NCBI GenBank assembly: GCA_030446805.1
Contig: JAUJMO010000001.1
Location: forward strand, 1,563,768 to 1,627,767
Direction of reading: 5' to 3'
Source: Caulobacteraceae bacterium
GTDB lineage: Bacteria; Pseudomonadota; Alphaproteobacteria; Caulobacterales; Caulobacteraceae
Length of the DNA stretch: 64,000 nucleotides
Shown: positions 15,447 to 24,091 of the stretch, in pieces
How positions within the stretch are numbered: position 1 is the first letter of the stretch
How the letters are laid out: each line of letters opens with the position of its first letter
Made by a program: the position numbers and the translations under genes
The notes under the pieces: model-generated
Database searches by the model: none
The model's input: the letters and a program-made list of their open reading frames with translations, nothing else
Told to the model about the DNA's origin: nothing

Positions 15447-15665
15447 AAGCGCCCCATCCCAGACCGGGGGGCGTTTGCACCTGGCCCTCCAACCTGGGCT
15501 AGCCGCGAAAGGAGCTCTCGGGGTAAGATGGGCCTCGGAGCAGAGCGTGCGCTCGGTTCAGGAGCGTCGGCCCTGCCCCGCGACTTGAACGCCGTGCGAA
15601 CCCGATGGGGCCGTTCGCTGCCGGACCTCACCGCGCTACACTCCCGCTCAGTTGGAGGCTCACCC

Positions 15666-17291
15666 ATGACCCGTCCCCTTGCGCGCTTGGTCCTCGCCGC
15701 CGCCCTGCTCCTGAGCCTCGGCCAGGCGGCCCAGGCTCAGGCGCCCGCCACGCCTCTCGCTCCGGCCCGCCCCCTCGCGCCTGGCCCCCTCGCCCCGGGC
15801 CCCGCCGCCCCCGGCCCGCCGGCCGCCATTCCCGCCCATCGGGAGGGCGACTTCACCGTGCGGAACTTCCGGTTCAAGTCCGGCGAGGTCCTGCCCGAGC
15901 TGCGGATGCACTACACCACCCTGGGTCAGCCCCGGCGCGACGCGCGGGGCCGCATCACCAACGCCGTGATGATCCTGCACGGCACCGGCGGCACGGGGCA
16001 GCAGTTTCTGCGGCCCCAGTTCCGCGACGTCCTTTTCGTCCCCCGCGGACTGCTGGACCCGCAGCGTTATTTCATCATCCTCCCGGACAACCTGGGTCAT
16101 GGCGGGTCGTCCAAGCCCAGCGACGGGCTCCGCGCAGCTTTCCCCAGGTACGACTACGACGACATGGTCGCCGCCCAGCACGCGCTCCTGACCCGGGGCC
16201 TGGGCGTGGACCGGCTCCGCCTCCTGGCGGGCACCTCCATGGGCTGCATGCACGCCTTTGTCTGGGGCCAGACCCATCCCGACTTCGCCCACGCCCTGCT
16301 GCCCTTGGCCTGCCAGCCGGTACAGATCGCCGGCCGCAACCGGCTGTGGCGCAAGATGGCCATGGACGCCATCCGCGCCGATCCCGCCTGGCAGGGCGGG
16401 AACTACCGCACCCAGCCCCTGGGCGGCCTGCGCACGGCCGAGGACCTGCTGATCCTCGCCGGCGCCGCGCCTCTGCCCATGCAGATCGCCGCACCCACGC
16501 GGGAGGCCGCCGACAAGCTGCTGGAGGACAGGTTCAAGGCCGACATCGTGCGCCTGGACGCCAACGACCTGCTTTATCAACTGGACTCGTCGCGCAACTA
16601 CGATCCGTCGCCGGGGCTCGAGCGGATCACCGCGCCGCTTACGCTGATCAATTCGGCCGACGACTTCATCAACCCGCCGGAGCTCGGGATCGCCGAGCGG
16701 GAGATGCCGCGCGTGAGAAACGGGCGCTATGTCCTGCTGCCCGTGAGCGCCGAAACCAAGGGGCACGGGACGCACACCTGGGCGGCGCTGTGGAAGGACC
16801 ACCTCCAGGCGCTGCTGGGGCGCTCGGCGGCGCCGACGAACGCAAGCGCGCCGGCGGCCGCGGAGCCCTCCGAGGATCCCCTCGCCCGCGAGCGCGCCTT
16901 TCTGGCCCGCAACGCGGGGGAGCCCGGCGTGGTCAGCCTGCCGGGGTTGCAGTACAAGGTGCTGCGTTCCGGTCCCGCCACCGGCCGGCGGCCGACGCGG
17001 GCGGACGACGTCACCGTGCGCTACCAGGGCCGGTTCCTGGACGGCCGCGTGTTCAGCACGTCCGGCGACGAGGGTCGGGCCACCACCACCTTTCCCCTGC
17101 AGAAGCTCATCCCGGGCTGGCTGTCCGCGCTGCAGCTCATGCGCCCGGGCGACGAATGGATGCTGTACCTGCCCGCGCACCTCGGCTACGGCGCGGCCGG
17201 CAAAAGCTATATTCCCCCGAACAGCCCCCTGGTGTTCCGCATCGAGCTGGTCTCGGCGGTGCCCTCGGCCGAACAGCCGCAATCGCGCTGA
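15666..17291 (+). CDS. Exported alpha/beta-hydrolase (homoserine acetyltransferase-like) fused to FKBP-type PPIase
   Basis: This 541-residue protein has a signal peptide (residues 1-24), a Pro/Ala-rich linker (25-57), an alpha/beta-hydrolase domain (about 60-385) and an FKBP domain (about 402-532). The hydrolase resembles homoserine O-acetyltransferase (MetX-like): VMILHGTGGTGQQFL, nucleophile Ser191 in LLAGTSMGCMHAF, Asp in INSADDFINPPE and His in KGHGTHTW. The FKBP part reads LPGLQYKVLRSG, VTVRYQGRFLDGRVF and LIPGWLSALQLMRPGDEW, with IPPNSPLVFRIEL. The FKBP active-site Asp of VFDSS is missing (VFSTS), so isomerase activity is doubtful. Such a fusion is unusual. It acts in the periplasm; the substrate is unknown. 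The start at 15666 gives the signal peptide; upstream codons look non-coding. Confidence 0.85.
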   Translation: MTRPLARLVLAAALLLSLGQAAQAQAPATPLAPARPLAPGPLAPGPAAPGPPAAIPAHREGDFTVRNFRFKSGEVLPELRMHYTTLGQPRRDARGRITNAVMILHGTGGTGQQFLRPQFRDVLFVPRGLLDPQRYFIILPDNLGHGGSSKPSDGLRAAFPRYDYDDMVAAQHALLTRGLGVDRLRLLAGTSMGCMHAFVWGQTHPDFAHALLPLACQPVQIAGRNRLWRKMAMDAIRADPAWQGGNYRTQPLGGLRTAEDLLILAGAAPLPMQIAAPTREAADKLLEDRFKADIVRLDANDLLYQLDSSRNYDPSPGLERITAPLTLINSADDFINPPELGIAEREMPRVRNGRYVLLPVSAETKGHGTHTWAALWKDHLQALLGRSAAPTNASAPAAAEPSEDPLARERAFLARNAGEPGVVSLPGLQYKVLRSGPATGRRPTRADDVTVRYQGRFLDGRVFSTSGDEGRATTTFPLQKLIPGWLSALQLMRPGDEWMLYLPAHLGYGAAGKSYIPPNSPLVFRIELVSAVPSAEQPQSR

Positions 17292-17375
17292 GCCTTCCGC
17301 TGCAGCTGTCTCGGGGGCCGCGACGACTTTCTCCCGGCCAACCCAGGTTAAGTCGGAGCGGCTCCGAGCTTTGCC

Positions 17376-17651
17376 ATGGCCGCCCCGCTCCGGTTCGACT
17401 TCCACACGGACGACGGCCTGCCCTTGCGCGACAGGGAGGGCGTCGAGCTCAAGGACGAGGCGCAGGCCAGGATCGAAGCCGTTCGCGTCCTCGGCGGGCT
17501 GCTGCAGGATGCACCCCTGCGCTTCTGGAGCAGCGGCCAGCTTGCCGTGGAGGTCGAAAGCGATGACGGCCCCGTCGTTAGGCTGAGGGCGGTGACGGAG
17601 CGGAGCTCACCGGCCACGAGCGTCGTGGCGTTGAAAGGCTTGACGATGTAG
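17376..17651 (+). CDS. DUF6894-like small protein
   Basis: This 91-residue protein opens with RFDFHTDDGLPLRDREGVEL and continues KDEAQARIEAVRVLGGLLQD, then VEVESDDGPVVRLRAVTE. That is the compact DUF6894 pattern (PRYFFD..DG....DEEG.EL.d...AR.EA...L....), common in alphaproteobacteria. The function of the family is unknown. The last ten or so residues (TSVVALKGLTM) come from DNA that on the other strand is a receiver-domain fragment, so the native C-terminus may have been replaced. It lies downstream of the hydrolase-FKBP gene with a gap of 84 bases. Confidence 0.65.
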   Translation: MAAPLRFDFHTDDGLPLRDREGVELKDEAQARIEAVRVLGGLLQDAPLRFWSSGQLAVEVESDDGPVVRLRAVTERSSPATSVVALKGLTM

Positions 17652-17662
17652 TTGTTCACCCC
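17594..17662 (-). pseudogene. C-terminal fragment of a CheY-type receiver
   Basis: On the minus strand this reads GVNNYIVKPFNATTLVAGEL. That is the end of a CheY-like receiver (compare GVNNYIVKPFTAATL), including the invariant Lys-Pro. No upstream receiver sequence precedes it in the same frame. It overlaps the 3' end of the DUF6894-like gene, so a recombination joined them. It is a remnant without a start. Confidence 0.55.
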
Positions 17663-18171
17663 AGGGCATTGTCAGAGCTACTTTTTCGTTAAGGCCGGCC
17701 TGCGAAGAGGCGAGAGCGGCGGCCGGTGCTAGGATGTTGATTGCGCTTCAGCGCGCGCCTTCTAGTGCCTCCCGAGTGGGAAGCCGGCAGTGCGGAGCCA
17801 GCGCCTTTTCTGATTGCTTTGACAACGCCAGTTCGCGCCCAGGTTCACGGGCCGTAGCTGCCTCGTCACGCTTGCTTCGCCCTGTGCGATCGCTTTGCCA
17901 TGCCCTCCTAAATCGCGCGGAGGGAGCACAAACGCGGCCACTGTGGATGCTCTGACAACGCCCAGCCAGAAACTGGATCAACTTTCGTCTTGCCCCTTCC
18001 CCTTGAGCGCACGAACCACCGCGCCGCGGCTACATAGCCGAATGTGACGCCGGAGTGCGCACAGTCCCAACCCCCGCAAAGGCCGAAAGCGAAAGCTTCG
18101 GCCCCGCTTCTTCTGACGTGAGCCCACACGCAGGATTAACGGGAGCCGTTCAGGATCGGGCCAGACCCTGA
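17663..18171. other. Intergenic region before kinase cluster, no gene seen
   Basis: About 510 bases carry no convincing coding sequence on either strand. The octamer TGACAACG occurs twice (near 17820 and 17952). The right end must hold the promoter of the hybrid kinase gene at 18172. No tRNA or clear terminator was found. Confidence 0.5.
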
Positions 18172-19743
18172 ATGGTGCGCCGCGTGTCTTCTTCCCCGTC
18201 TCGAGCGCCACGACTGTTGATCGTCGATGACGTGATCGCCAACCGCGAATTGCTCGCCCGACGGTTCGAGACGCATGGTTATGAAACCGCGCAGGCTGAG
18301 GGCGGCGTCCGCGCCTTGGAATTGATCACTCAGCAGCAGTTCGATCTGGTCCTGCTGGATGTCATGATGCCTGACCTGGACGGTCGGGAGGTGCTCCGGC
18401 GCATACGCGAGGTTCACACGCCGTCCGAGCTTCCCGTGATCATGGTCACGGCTCGTACTCAAAGCGCCGATGTTGTCGAGGCGATCTCGCTCGGGGCCAA
18501 CGACTACATCACCAAACCGGTGGACTTCGCGGTGGCCTGGGCGCGCGTGGACGTCCAGATCGGCCGCAAGCGGGCCGAGGAAGACGCTCGCGCCAGCGAG
18601 GAGCGCCTACGCGGCGCGCACAAGCTGGAGGCTGTAGGACAGCTGGCGGGCGGTATCGCACATGATTTCAACAACTTGCTGCTTGTGATCGACGGCTACA
18701 CTCGCCTGGCGCTCGGCTGCGCCGAGGACAATGCGGAAGTCGCCGGCCACCTGGGCGAGGTGCTTCGGGCCACGGAGGCCGCCGAGAGCCTGATCAAGAA
18801 GCTGTCCGTTTTCAGCCGTCGCGAGCTGGTGGCCCACAAAGTGATCCGACTGGCGGACGCGCTTGATGAAACGGAAACTCTCCTGCGCCCGCTCTTTGGC
18901 CCCGCTCATCCCCTGGTTCTGCATATCAGCCCCGCCGCCGCCGAGCTTTGCGTGGAGACGGATCCAGGCGAACTGGGCCATGCCTTGATCAATTTGGCCG
19001 TGAACGCCCGCGACGCGGGCCGTCGAGGCGGGATCATCCAGCTCATTCTTGATCAACCGCCCGAGGCGCCCGGGATGGCGGAGATCCGCGTCGTGGACGA
19101 GGGCTGCGGGATGGACGCGGACACCTTGGCGCGGATCTTCGACCCCTTCTTCACGACCAAGCAGCAGGGCAAGGGCACCGGTTTAGGGCTGGCCATGGTC
19201 TACGGCTTCGCCCAGCAGAGCGGCGGCTCGATAGCTGTCGCCTCTGAAGTCGGCCAAGGGTCCACCTTCCGGCTGCGCCTGCCCTCGGTGGAGTCCCAGC
19301 CTTCAGCCGCCATGGTCCCCACCGAGGGGCCTGCCGCAGGAGACGGCGAGACCATCCTGGTGGTTGAGGATGATCCGCGCCTGCTCCGCCTCATGTGCGA
19401 TACGCTGGAACGCTGCGGCTACAAGGTCCTGCCCGCGGGTGACGGCTTGGAGGCGCTGGAGCTCGAGGCTGACCACGGCGACGAGATCGCCTTGCTCCTG
19501 AGCGACGTGATCATGCCGTTGCTCGGCGGCTTCGAGCTCGGGGCGATTCTGCGTCGCTCACGACCGGATCTGTCGATCCTGTTCATGTCCGGCTATCCCA
19601 CCCAGGGCGAGCTGAAGCGCGTAAGCGTGCCAGAAAGCGCGGCCTTCCTGGCCAAGCCCTTCAAGCCCGCTGACCTCGCCCGGGCGGTACGGCAGGCGCT
19701 GGACGACTGCTGCGCCAAGCCGGTGGTTCATGATGCCGCCTAG
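18172..19743 (+). CDS. Hybrid sensor: receiver - histidine kinase - receiver
   Basis: This 523-residue cytoplasmic protein has an N-terminal receiver (about 13-130, phospho-acceptor Asp63 in LVLLDVMMPDLDG), a HisKA domain with His164 in GGIAHDFNNLL, an HATPase domain (NLAVNARDAG, VDEGCGMD, GKGTGLGL) and a C-terminal receiver with Asp445 in LLSDVIMPLLGG. The HDFNN form of the H-box is of the NtrB/CckA-like class. There is no membrane segment, so input must come through the first receiver. The gene overlaps the next receiver by 14 bases. The N-terminal receiver is closely similar to that of the kinase at 35259-36551. Its targets are not visible. The ATG at 18172 has little ribosome signal. Confidence 0.87.
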   Translation: MVRRVSSSPSRAPRLLIVDDVIANRELLARRFETHGYETAQAEGGVRALELITQQQFDLVLLDVMMPDLDGREVLRRIREVHTPSELPVIMVTARTQSADVVEAISLGANDYITKPVDFAVAWARVDVQIGRKRAEEDARASEERLRGAHKLEAVGQLAGGIAHDFNNLLLVIDGYTRLALGCAEDNAEVAGHLGEVLRATEAAESLIKKLSVFSRRELVAHKVIRLADALDETETLLRPLFGPAHPLVLHISPAAAELCVETDPGELGHALINLAVNARDAGRRGGIIQLILDQPPEAPGMAEIRVVDEGCGMDADTLARIFDPFFTTKQQGKGTGLGLAMVYGFAQQSGGSIAVASEVGQGSTFRLRLPSVESQPSAAMVPTEGPAAGDGETILVVEDDPRLLRLMCDTLERCGYKVLPAGDGLEALELEADHGDEIALLLSDVIMPLLGGFELGAILRRSRPDLSILFMSGYPTQGELKRVSVPESAAFLAKPFKPADLARAVRQALDDCCAKPVVHDAA

Positions 19744-20209
19744 CGCCGAGCCCCCCCTGGCTGATCGCCGGCTGAAGGATCTTCGCCTGTTGATCGTGGA
19801 CGACCAACCCAACGCACTGAACCTCATCCGCGACCTCCTGACCAACATCGGCCTTCGCTGGGTGGTCACTGCGGCCAACGGAGGGGATGCTATTCGGATC
19901 ATCGAAGCGCGGGGCGCTTCTCTCGACGCGGTCCTTTGTGACTGGACGATGCCGGAGTTGAATGGGCTCGAGACGCTGCGCCGGGTTCGGAAGATGAACC
20001 CCGATCTGCCGTTCGTCATGGTGACAGGGTCGACCGATCCCTCGTCCGTTTTAGCGGCCAAGGACATGGGAGTGTCAGGCTATCTCAAGAAGCCGTTTTC
20101 CCGTGAGGACTTGCGCAAAAAACTGGTCGCCATCGCCCGCGTGAAGGCTTTCCGCGCTGACTCCGGGGCCTCGGATGATGAGCTACCGTCCGCTCCCGGC
20201 CCAGAGTAA
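19730..20209 (+). CDS. Single-domain response regulator
   Basis: This 159-residue CheY-like receiver has Asp71 in VLCDWTMPELNG as acceptor, the acidic pair in LLIVDDQPNAL, Thr in VMVTGSTD and Lys in GYLKKPFS. It has no output domain; the C-terminal 35 residues are flexible. Its start overlaps the end of the hybrid kinase gene by 14 bases, so the two are coupled and the kinase is its most likely phosphodonor. It may act like CheY or DivK as a diffusible output or as an intermediate in a phosphorelay. The two adjacent ATG codons at 19730 and 19733 are equally possible starts. Confidence 0.85.
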   Translation: MMPPSAEPPLADRRLKDLRLLIVDDQPNALNLIRDLLTNIGLRWVVTAANGGDAIRIIEARGASLDAVLCDWTMPELNGLETLRRVRKMNPDLPFVMVTGSTDPSSVLAAKDMGVSGYLKKPFSREDLRKKLVAIARVKAFRADSGASDDELPSAPGPE

Positions 20210-20294
20210 CAGGAGGCGACCTCGAGAGCGGGAGAAGCTAAAGAGCTACGACCAGCGCTAAAGGTTGCGTTACCCCTGCCGGCTACGGTTCATC

Positions 20295-21023
20295 ATGACC
20301 GGAGCTTTCCCTTTGCCCGTTTCCCTGAGGCCGCGCCTCCTCATCGTGGACGATGTCCTTGAGAACCGGGACATCCTGTGCCGGCGCTTTGAGCGACGCG
20401 GGTTCACGACGTTCGAGGCCGAAAGCGGCGAGCACGCCTTGAACCTCTTGCAGGAGCAGCCGTTCGATCTGGTTCTGCTCGATATCGAAATGCCCGGGTT
20501 GGATGGGCACCAAACGCTCTCTCTGATCCGAGAACGCCATTCGAGCACAAGCCTTCCCGTGATCATGGTCACCGGACGAACGCAGCAGGTGGACGTCATG
20601 GCGGCCCTGAAGGGCGCCGCGAACGACTACATCAGCAAGCCGGTAGACTTCAGCCTGGCCCTCTCCCGCGTCGAGGCTCAACTTCGAATTCGGGAGGACG
20701 CCGCGATCCGAAATCCGACCCAGAGCGTGATCTACGTCTTCCAGGACGCCTCGAACTTCATGCCGCCTCACCCTGTCGTGGCCTTGGCGCATGAGCGCGT
20801 GGTCTCCGCTCTCGTGGCGCCCGAGCTGCTCATCCGGCGGCTGGGCGGCTGCGCACGCTACCTCGATGAAGCGGCCTGCAGCTACCTAGGCGTTTGGGGG
20901 GAAAGGAACGTGGAGCGGTTCTTCGCGCTCCTTGCTGCTGGCTTGCCGAAGATCGACGTCATTCGACAGCGCCCCAGCTCGGCACGCATGGAGTGGCGCC
21001 GATCGGCTCTGGCGACAGCCTAG
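20295..21023 (+). CDS. Receiver protein with unrecognised C-terminal domain
   Basis: This 242-residue protein has an N-terminal receiver (about 12-130, acceptor Asp63 in LVLLDIEMPGLDG) similar to those at 18172 and 35259 (shared (A/G)ANDYI(S/T)KPVDF). After it comes about 100 residues I do not recognise: SVIYVFQDASNFMPPHPVVA, ERVVSALVAPELLIRRLGGC, YLGVWGERNVERFFALLAAG. These are not a known DNA-binding or diguanylate-type output. It follows the receiver gene after 85 bases. ATG 20295 is the preferred start; a TTG at 20265 would add ten residues. Function may be protein-protein signalling. Confidence 0.75.
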   Translation: MTGAFPLPVSLRPRLLIVDDVLENRDILCRRFERRGFTTFEAESGEHALNLLQEQPFDLVLLDIEMPGLDGHQTLSLIRERHSSTSLPVIMVTGRTQQVDVMAALKGAANDYISKPVDFSLALSRVEAQLRIREDAAIRNPTQSVIYVFQDASNFMPPHPVVALAHERVVSALVAPELLIRRLGGCARYLDEAACSYLGVWGERNVERFFALLAAGLPKIDVIRQRPSSARMEWRRSALATA

Positions 21024-21111
21024 ATTGCTGGGCAGACCTGTCGAAACCGTCCTCATATCGCCGCTGAGCAGACGGACCCCTCGCGGATTGTCGGCATCCA
21101 ACTGAACCAAC

Positions 21112-21129
21112 CGCCGGCTTTCGCCGGCG
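21112..21129. terminator. GC-rich stem-loop between receiver and pgl
   Basis: CGCCGGC-TTTC-GCCGGCG forms a 7-bp stem in the gap between the convergent receiver gene and pgl. There is no clear T-run, so termination is only likely. Confidence 0.4.
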
Positions 21130-21253
21130 AGAGCGGTTCGTGGGGAGGGCTCATCCACCGCCGCGACGGAGCAGCTGACCCTGCTCTAAGTCTAGCGGAG
21201 CCTCCGCCGCCGACGCCCGCCGGACGCGCGACCCGGAGCTTCCGGCCACCCCT

Positions 21254-21949
21254 TCAGGGACTCCAAAGGATGAGGAGAGGACGGCGCATCGCCTGCAGCA
21301 GCGCCGCCACGGGGAGCGCCGCCTCCCGCGCGCGTTCCAGCGCAGCCAGCTTCTCCGGCCCCCGGATCGCCAGCACCACCAGGCGCGCCTCGACCAGCGC
21401 CGCCAGCGTCAGGCTCAACCGCGCCTGAGGCGGCGCGGGCGTCCCCGCCGGCACGAAGATCACCCGCCGGCTTCCGTGGGGGTCCAGGCCCGGCGAGAGC
21501 GCCGGGCTGCCGGGAAACAAGGAGGCGAAGTGGCCGTCGTTCCCCATTCCAAGCAGGACGGCGTCCAGCGGCCACACGGAGGCCAGAGCGGCCTCGGCGC
21601 TCTGAGCGGCGGCGTCGGGTGTGAGCTGACCCTCCTCTCTCAACGGAAGCAGCCTGGCCGAAATCGCGGCGCCCTGCAGCAGCGTTTCGCGCACCAGCCG
21701 GGCGTTGCTCTCGGGCGAGTCCGCCTCGACCCAGCGCTCGTCAGTCAGGGTGACGCTCACCCGAGGCCAGTCGAGCTCGCGATGCGACAGGCGTCGATAG
21801 ATGTCCGCGGGCGTGCCGCCGCCGGCCAGCGCCAGGCTCGCGGCGCGGCGCTCGCGCAGGGCGTGTTCGAGCGCCTGGCCGAGCGCTTGGGCGGCCGCCT
21901 GCACCAGTCCGTCCCAGGTCTCGAAGCGTCGCAGCGCGGGTTCACTCAT
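21254..21949 (-). CDS. pgl: 6-phosphogluconolactonase
   Basis: This 231-residue enzyme hydrolyses 6-phosphogluconolactone to 6-phosphogluconate. Family motifs are SLALAGGGTPADIYRRL, VSVTLTDERWVEADSPESN and LLGMGNDGHFASLFPGSPAL. The length fits bacterial DevB-type enzymes. Its start overlaps the end of zwf by eight bases, so both are translated from one message in the order zwf-pgl. Together they feed the Entner-Doudoroff or pentose phosphate pathway. In Caulobacter the operon usually continues with edd and glk; neither follows here. Confidence 0.93.
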   Translation of the reverse strand: MSEPALRRFETWDGLVQAAAQALGQALEHALRERRAASLALAGGGTPADIYRRLSHRELDWPRVSVTLTDERWVEADSPESNARLVRETLLQGAAISARLLPLREEGQLTPDAAAQSAEAALASVWPLDAVLLGMGNDGHFASLFPGSPALSPGLDPHGSRRVIFVPAGTPAPPQARLSLTLAALVEARLVVLAIRGPEKLAALERAREAALPVAALLQAMRRPLLILWSP

Positions 21950-23414
21950 GCCACTGCCGCCCGTCGCGCTCGATCAAGGCGAAGGCGCCGGCCGGGCCCC
22001 AGCTCCCGGCGGGATAGGGCTTGGGCGCCGTGCCCGCCTGGGCCCAGGCCTCGGACAGCTCGTCGATCCAGGCCCAGGCTTCCTCGACCTCGTCGCGGCT
22101 GACGAACAGCGTCCGATCCCCGGCCAGGATGTCCAGGAACAGGCGCTCATAGGCGATCCGCCGCCGGGTCCCCTCCCCCAAGGCCTCGGTGAGGCTCAGG
22201 CTGAGTGGCAAGGGCTGCAGGGCGATGCCGATGCCCGGCCGCTTGTTCATCAGGGTCAGCTGGATGTCCTCCTGCGGTTGGAGGTCGATGATCAGCCGGT
22301 TGGCCACCAGGGCGTCCGCGCCTTGCGGTCCGAAGATGGAGTGGGGCACGGCCTTGAACTGGACCACGATCCGGGTCCTGCGCTCGGGCAGCCGCTTGCC
22401 CGTGCGCAGATAAAAGGGCACGCCCGCCCAGCGCCAGTTGTCGATGTCGGCGCGGATGGCGACAAAGGTCTCGGTCCCGCTCGGGCTCCCGTGCTCCTCG
22501 GTGTAGCTGCCGACCTGGCGGGCGTCCGCAACGCCGCCCGTGTACTGCCCCCGCACCGCCACCTGGCCCGCTCGCTCCGGCGTGATGCGGCGAAGCGAGC
22601 GCAGCACCTTGACCTTCTCGGCCCGTACCGCCTCCGCGCCCAGGCTGCTGGGCGGCTCCATGGCCACCAGCGCCACCAGCTGCAGCAGGTGGTTCTGCAC
22701 CATGTCGCGGGTGGCCCCATAGTCGTCGTAATAGGCCAGCCGCTCGCCCACCCCCTCCGTCTCGGCGATGGTGATCTCGACGTGGTCGACCGACAGTCCG
22801 TTCCACAGCGGCTCGAAGAGGATGTTGCCGAACCTGAGCGCCAGCAGGTTCTGCACCGTCTCCTTGCCGAGGTAGTGGTCGATGCGAAAGGTGCGCTCCT
22901 CCGGGAAGCAGTCCGCCACCGCGGCGTTGATGGCGCGCGAGGTCTCCAGGTCGCGGCCGATCGGCTTCTCCAGCACCACCGCGCTCTCCGGCGTGTTCAG
23001 CCCCGCGCCCGCCAGCGTTGCGCAGATTCCCGCGTAAAGGCTGGGCGAGACCGCGAGGTAGAAGACAGGGGCGCCCCGACCGGCGATCAGCGCCGCCAGG
23101 CCCTGCGCCCCCGCCTCCGTGGTCATGTCGGCCGAGAGGTAGCGCAGGCGGGTCGCAAGACGGCTCCACGCGGCCTCCTCCAGGGTTTCGGGCGCGAGCC
23201 GGCCGATCACCGCCTCCCGCACGCAGGCGACGAAGCTGTCGGGGGCCATGTCCGAACGCGCCACCGCCACCAGGACCAGGTCGGCCGGAAGCCGGTTCTC
23301 CCGCTCCAGGTGGTAAAAGGCGGGAAACAGCATGCGAAGCGCCAGGTCGCCCGTGCCGCCCATCAGCACAAAGGCTCCGGGGGGCGGAAGCTCGCGAGGA
23401 GGGCTGCGGGTCAT
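21942..23414 (-). CDS. zwf: Glucose-6-phosphate 1-dehydrogenase
   Basis: This 490-residue enzyme oxidises glucose 6-phosphate to the lactone with NADP (or NAD). Hallmarks are the N-terminal dinucleotide motif LMGGTGDLALRMLFPAFYHL, the catalytic FRIDHYLGKETVQN, and RTGKRLPERRTRIVVQFK. The first residues (MTRSPPRELPPPG) are a short extension. It is the first gene of zwf-pgl and divergent from a receiver gene at 23597, with a 182-base shared upstream region that contains a long imperfect hairpin. The arrangement suggests that sugar catabolism may be coordinated with that regulator, although the receiver has no DNA-binding domain. Confidence 0.95.
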   Translation of the reverse strand: MTRSPPRELPPPGAFVLMGGTGDLALRMLFPAFYHLERENRLPADLVLVAVARSDMAPDSFVACVREAVIGRLAPETLEEAAWSRLATRLRYLSADMTTEAGAQGLAALIAGRGAPVFYLAVSPSLYAGICATLAGAGLNTPESAVVLEKPIGRDLETSRAINAAVADCFPEERTFRIDHYLGKETVQNLLALRFGNILFEPLWNGLSVDHVEITIAETEGVGERLAYYDDYGATRDMVQNHLLQLVALVAMEPPSSLGAEAVRAEKVKVLRSLRRITPERAGQVAVRGQYTGGVADARQVGSYTEEHGSPSGTETFVAIRADIDNWRWAGVPFYLRTGKRLPERRTRIVVQFKAVPHSIFGPQGADALVANRLIIDLQPQEDIQLTLMNKRPGIGIALQPLPLSLSLTEALGEGTRRRIAYERLFLDILAGDRTLFVSRDEVEEAWAWIDELSEAWAQAGTAPKPYPAGSWGPAGAFALIERDGRQWHE

Positions 23415-23536
23415 GGGGGCTCCGGCTGCGCCGATCCGCCCGCTCGGCGACGGGCGGCTTCAGGATTTCCGCCGTTTCGGCCCGCCGCACAACCAGTCGG
23501 GAGTTCGGACCGGCCCTATTCCTTAAGTGCGATCCC

Positions 23537-23582
23537 CGACTCAGGATCGTGGAAGCGGCTGCTAGCTTCCGCCGCTGAGTCG
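23537..23582. promoter_or_regulatory. Long hairpin with GANTC in both arms (zwf / receiver divergent region)
   Basis: CGACTCAG (23537-23544) pairs with CTGAGTCG (23575-23582). Inside them GTGGAAGC and GCTTCCGC pair at seven of eight positions. Each outer arm contains a GANTC motif (GACTC and GAGTC), the target of the CcrM methylase in this bacterial group. It ends 14 bases before the TTG start of the receiver gene. Confidence 0.45.
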
Positions 23583-23596
23583 GTGCGAGGCGAGCT

Positions 23597-24091
23597 TTGA
23601 AGACCGGGATCCGAAGCCTTCGGGTGCTTGTGGTCGACGACAACGAGAACATGCGGAGCCTGCTCGTGGGCATGCTGCAAAGCCTGGGCGTGGAGCACAT
23701 CCGTCAGGCCGCCGACGGCGAAGCGGCCCTGTCCAACGCCCGGCACTGGCGGGCGGACGTCGCCTTTGTGGACATGAAGATGGCCCCGGTGGACGGCATC
23801 GAGTTCACCCGGACGATCCGGACCGCGCCGGGCGGGGCCGACCCCTACATGCCGATCATCATGCTGACGGGCGACGCGCATCGCGAGCGGGTGCTGGAGG
23901 CGCGTGACGCGGGCGTCACGGAGTTCCTGGTCAAGCCGGTCGACGCCAAGGCCCTGGTGGAGCGTCTCAAGACGGTGATCGAACGTCAGCGGCTGTTCGT
24001 GCGAACCGACTCCTATGTCGGCCCCGATCGCCGGCGCAAAGCCTCCGGCGTTTATACCGGGCCCCTTCGGCGCGAGACGGACAAGGCGTAG
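23597..24091 (+). CDS. Single-domain response regulator (GPDRRR tail)
   Basis: This 164-residue protein has a receiver with Asp59 in VAFVDMKMAPVDG, the acidic pair in VLVVDDNENMR, Thr in IIMLTGDAH and Lys in FLVKPVDA. The tail YVGPDRRRKASG and GPLRRETDKA is a signature seen in a group of alphaproteobacterial single-domain receivers. It begins at a TTG at 23597 just after GGCGAG and after a long hairpin. The partner kinase is not next to it; the neighbours are zwf (divergent) and a YihY-like membrane protein. It could join a phosphorelay with the kinases elsewhere in the window. Confidence 0.85.
   Translation: MKTGIRSLRVLVVDDNENMRSLLVGMLQSLGVEHIRQAADGEAALSNARHWRADVAFVDMKMAPVDGIEFTRTIRTAPGGADPYMPIIMLTGDAHRERVLEARDAGVTEFLVKPVDAKALVERLKTVIERQRLFVRTDSYVGPDRRRKASGVYTGPLRRETDKA

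Noticed and set aside
17663-18171. Small open frames in the gap before the kinase cluster
   Set aside because: No ribosome sites, no protein-like composition and no family match.
21801-23600. A 599-codon plus-strand frame over zwf
   Set aside because: Antisense to zwf and pgl; composition rich in Arg, Gln and His with no recognisable domain.
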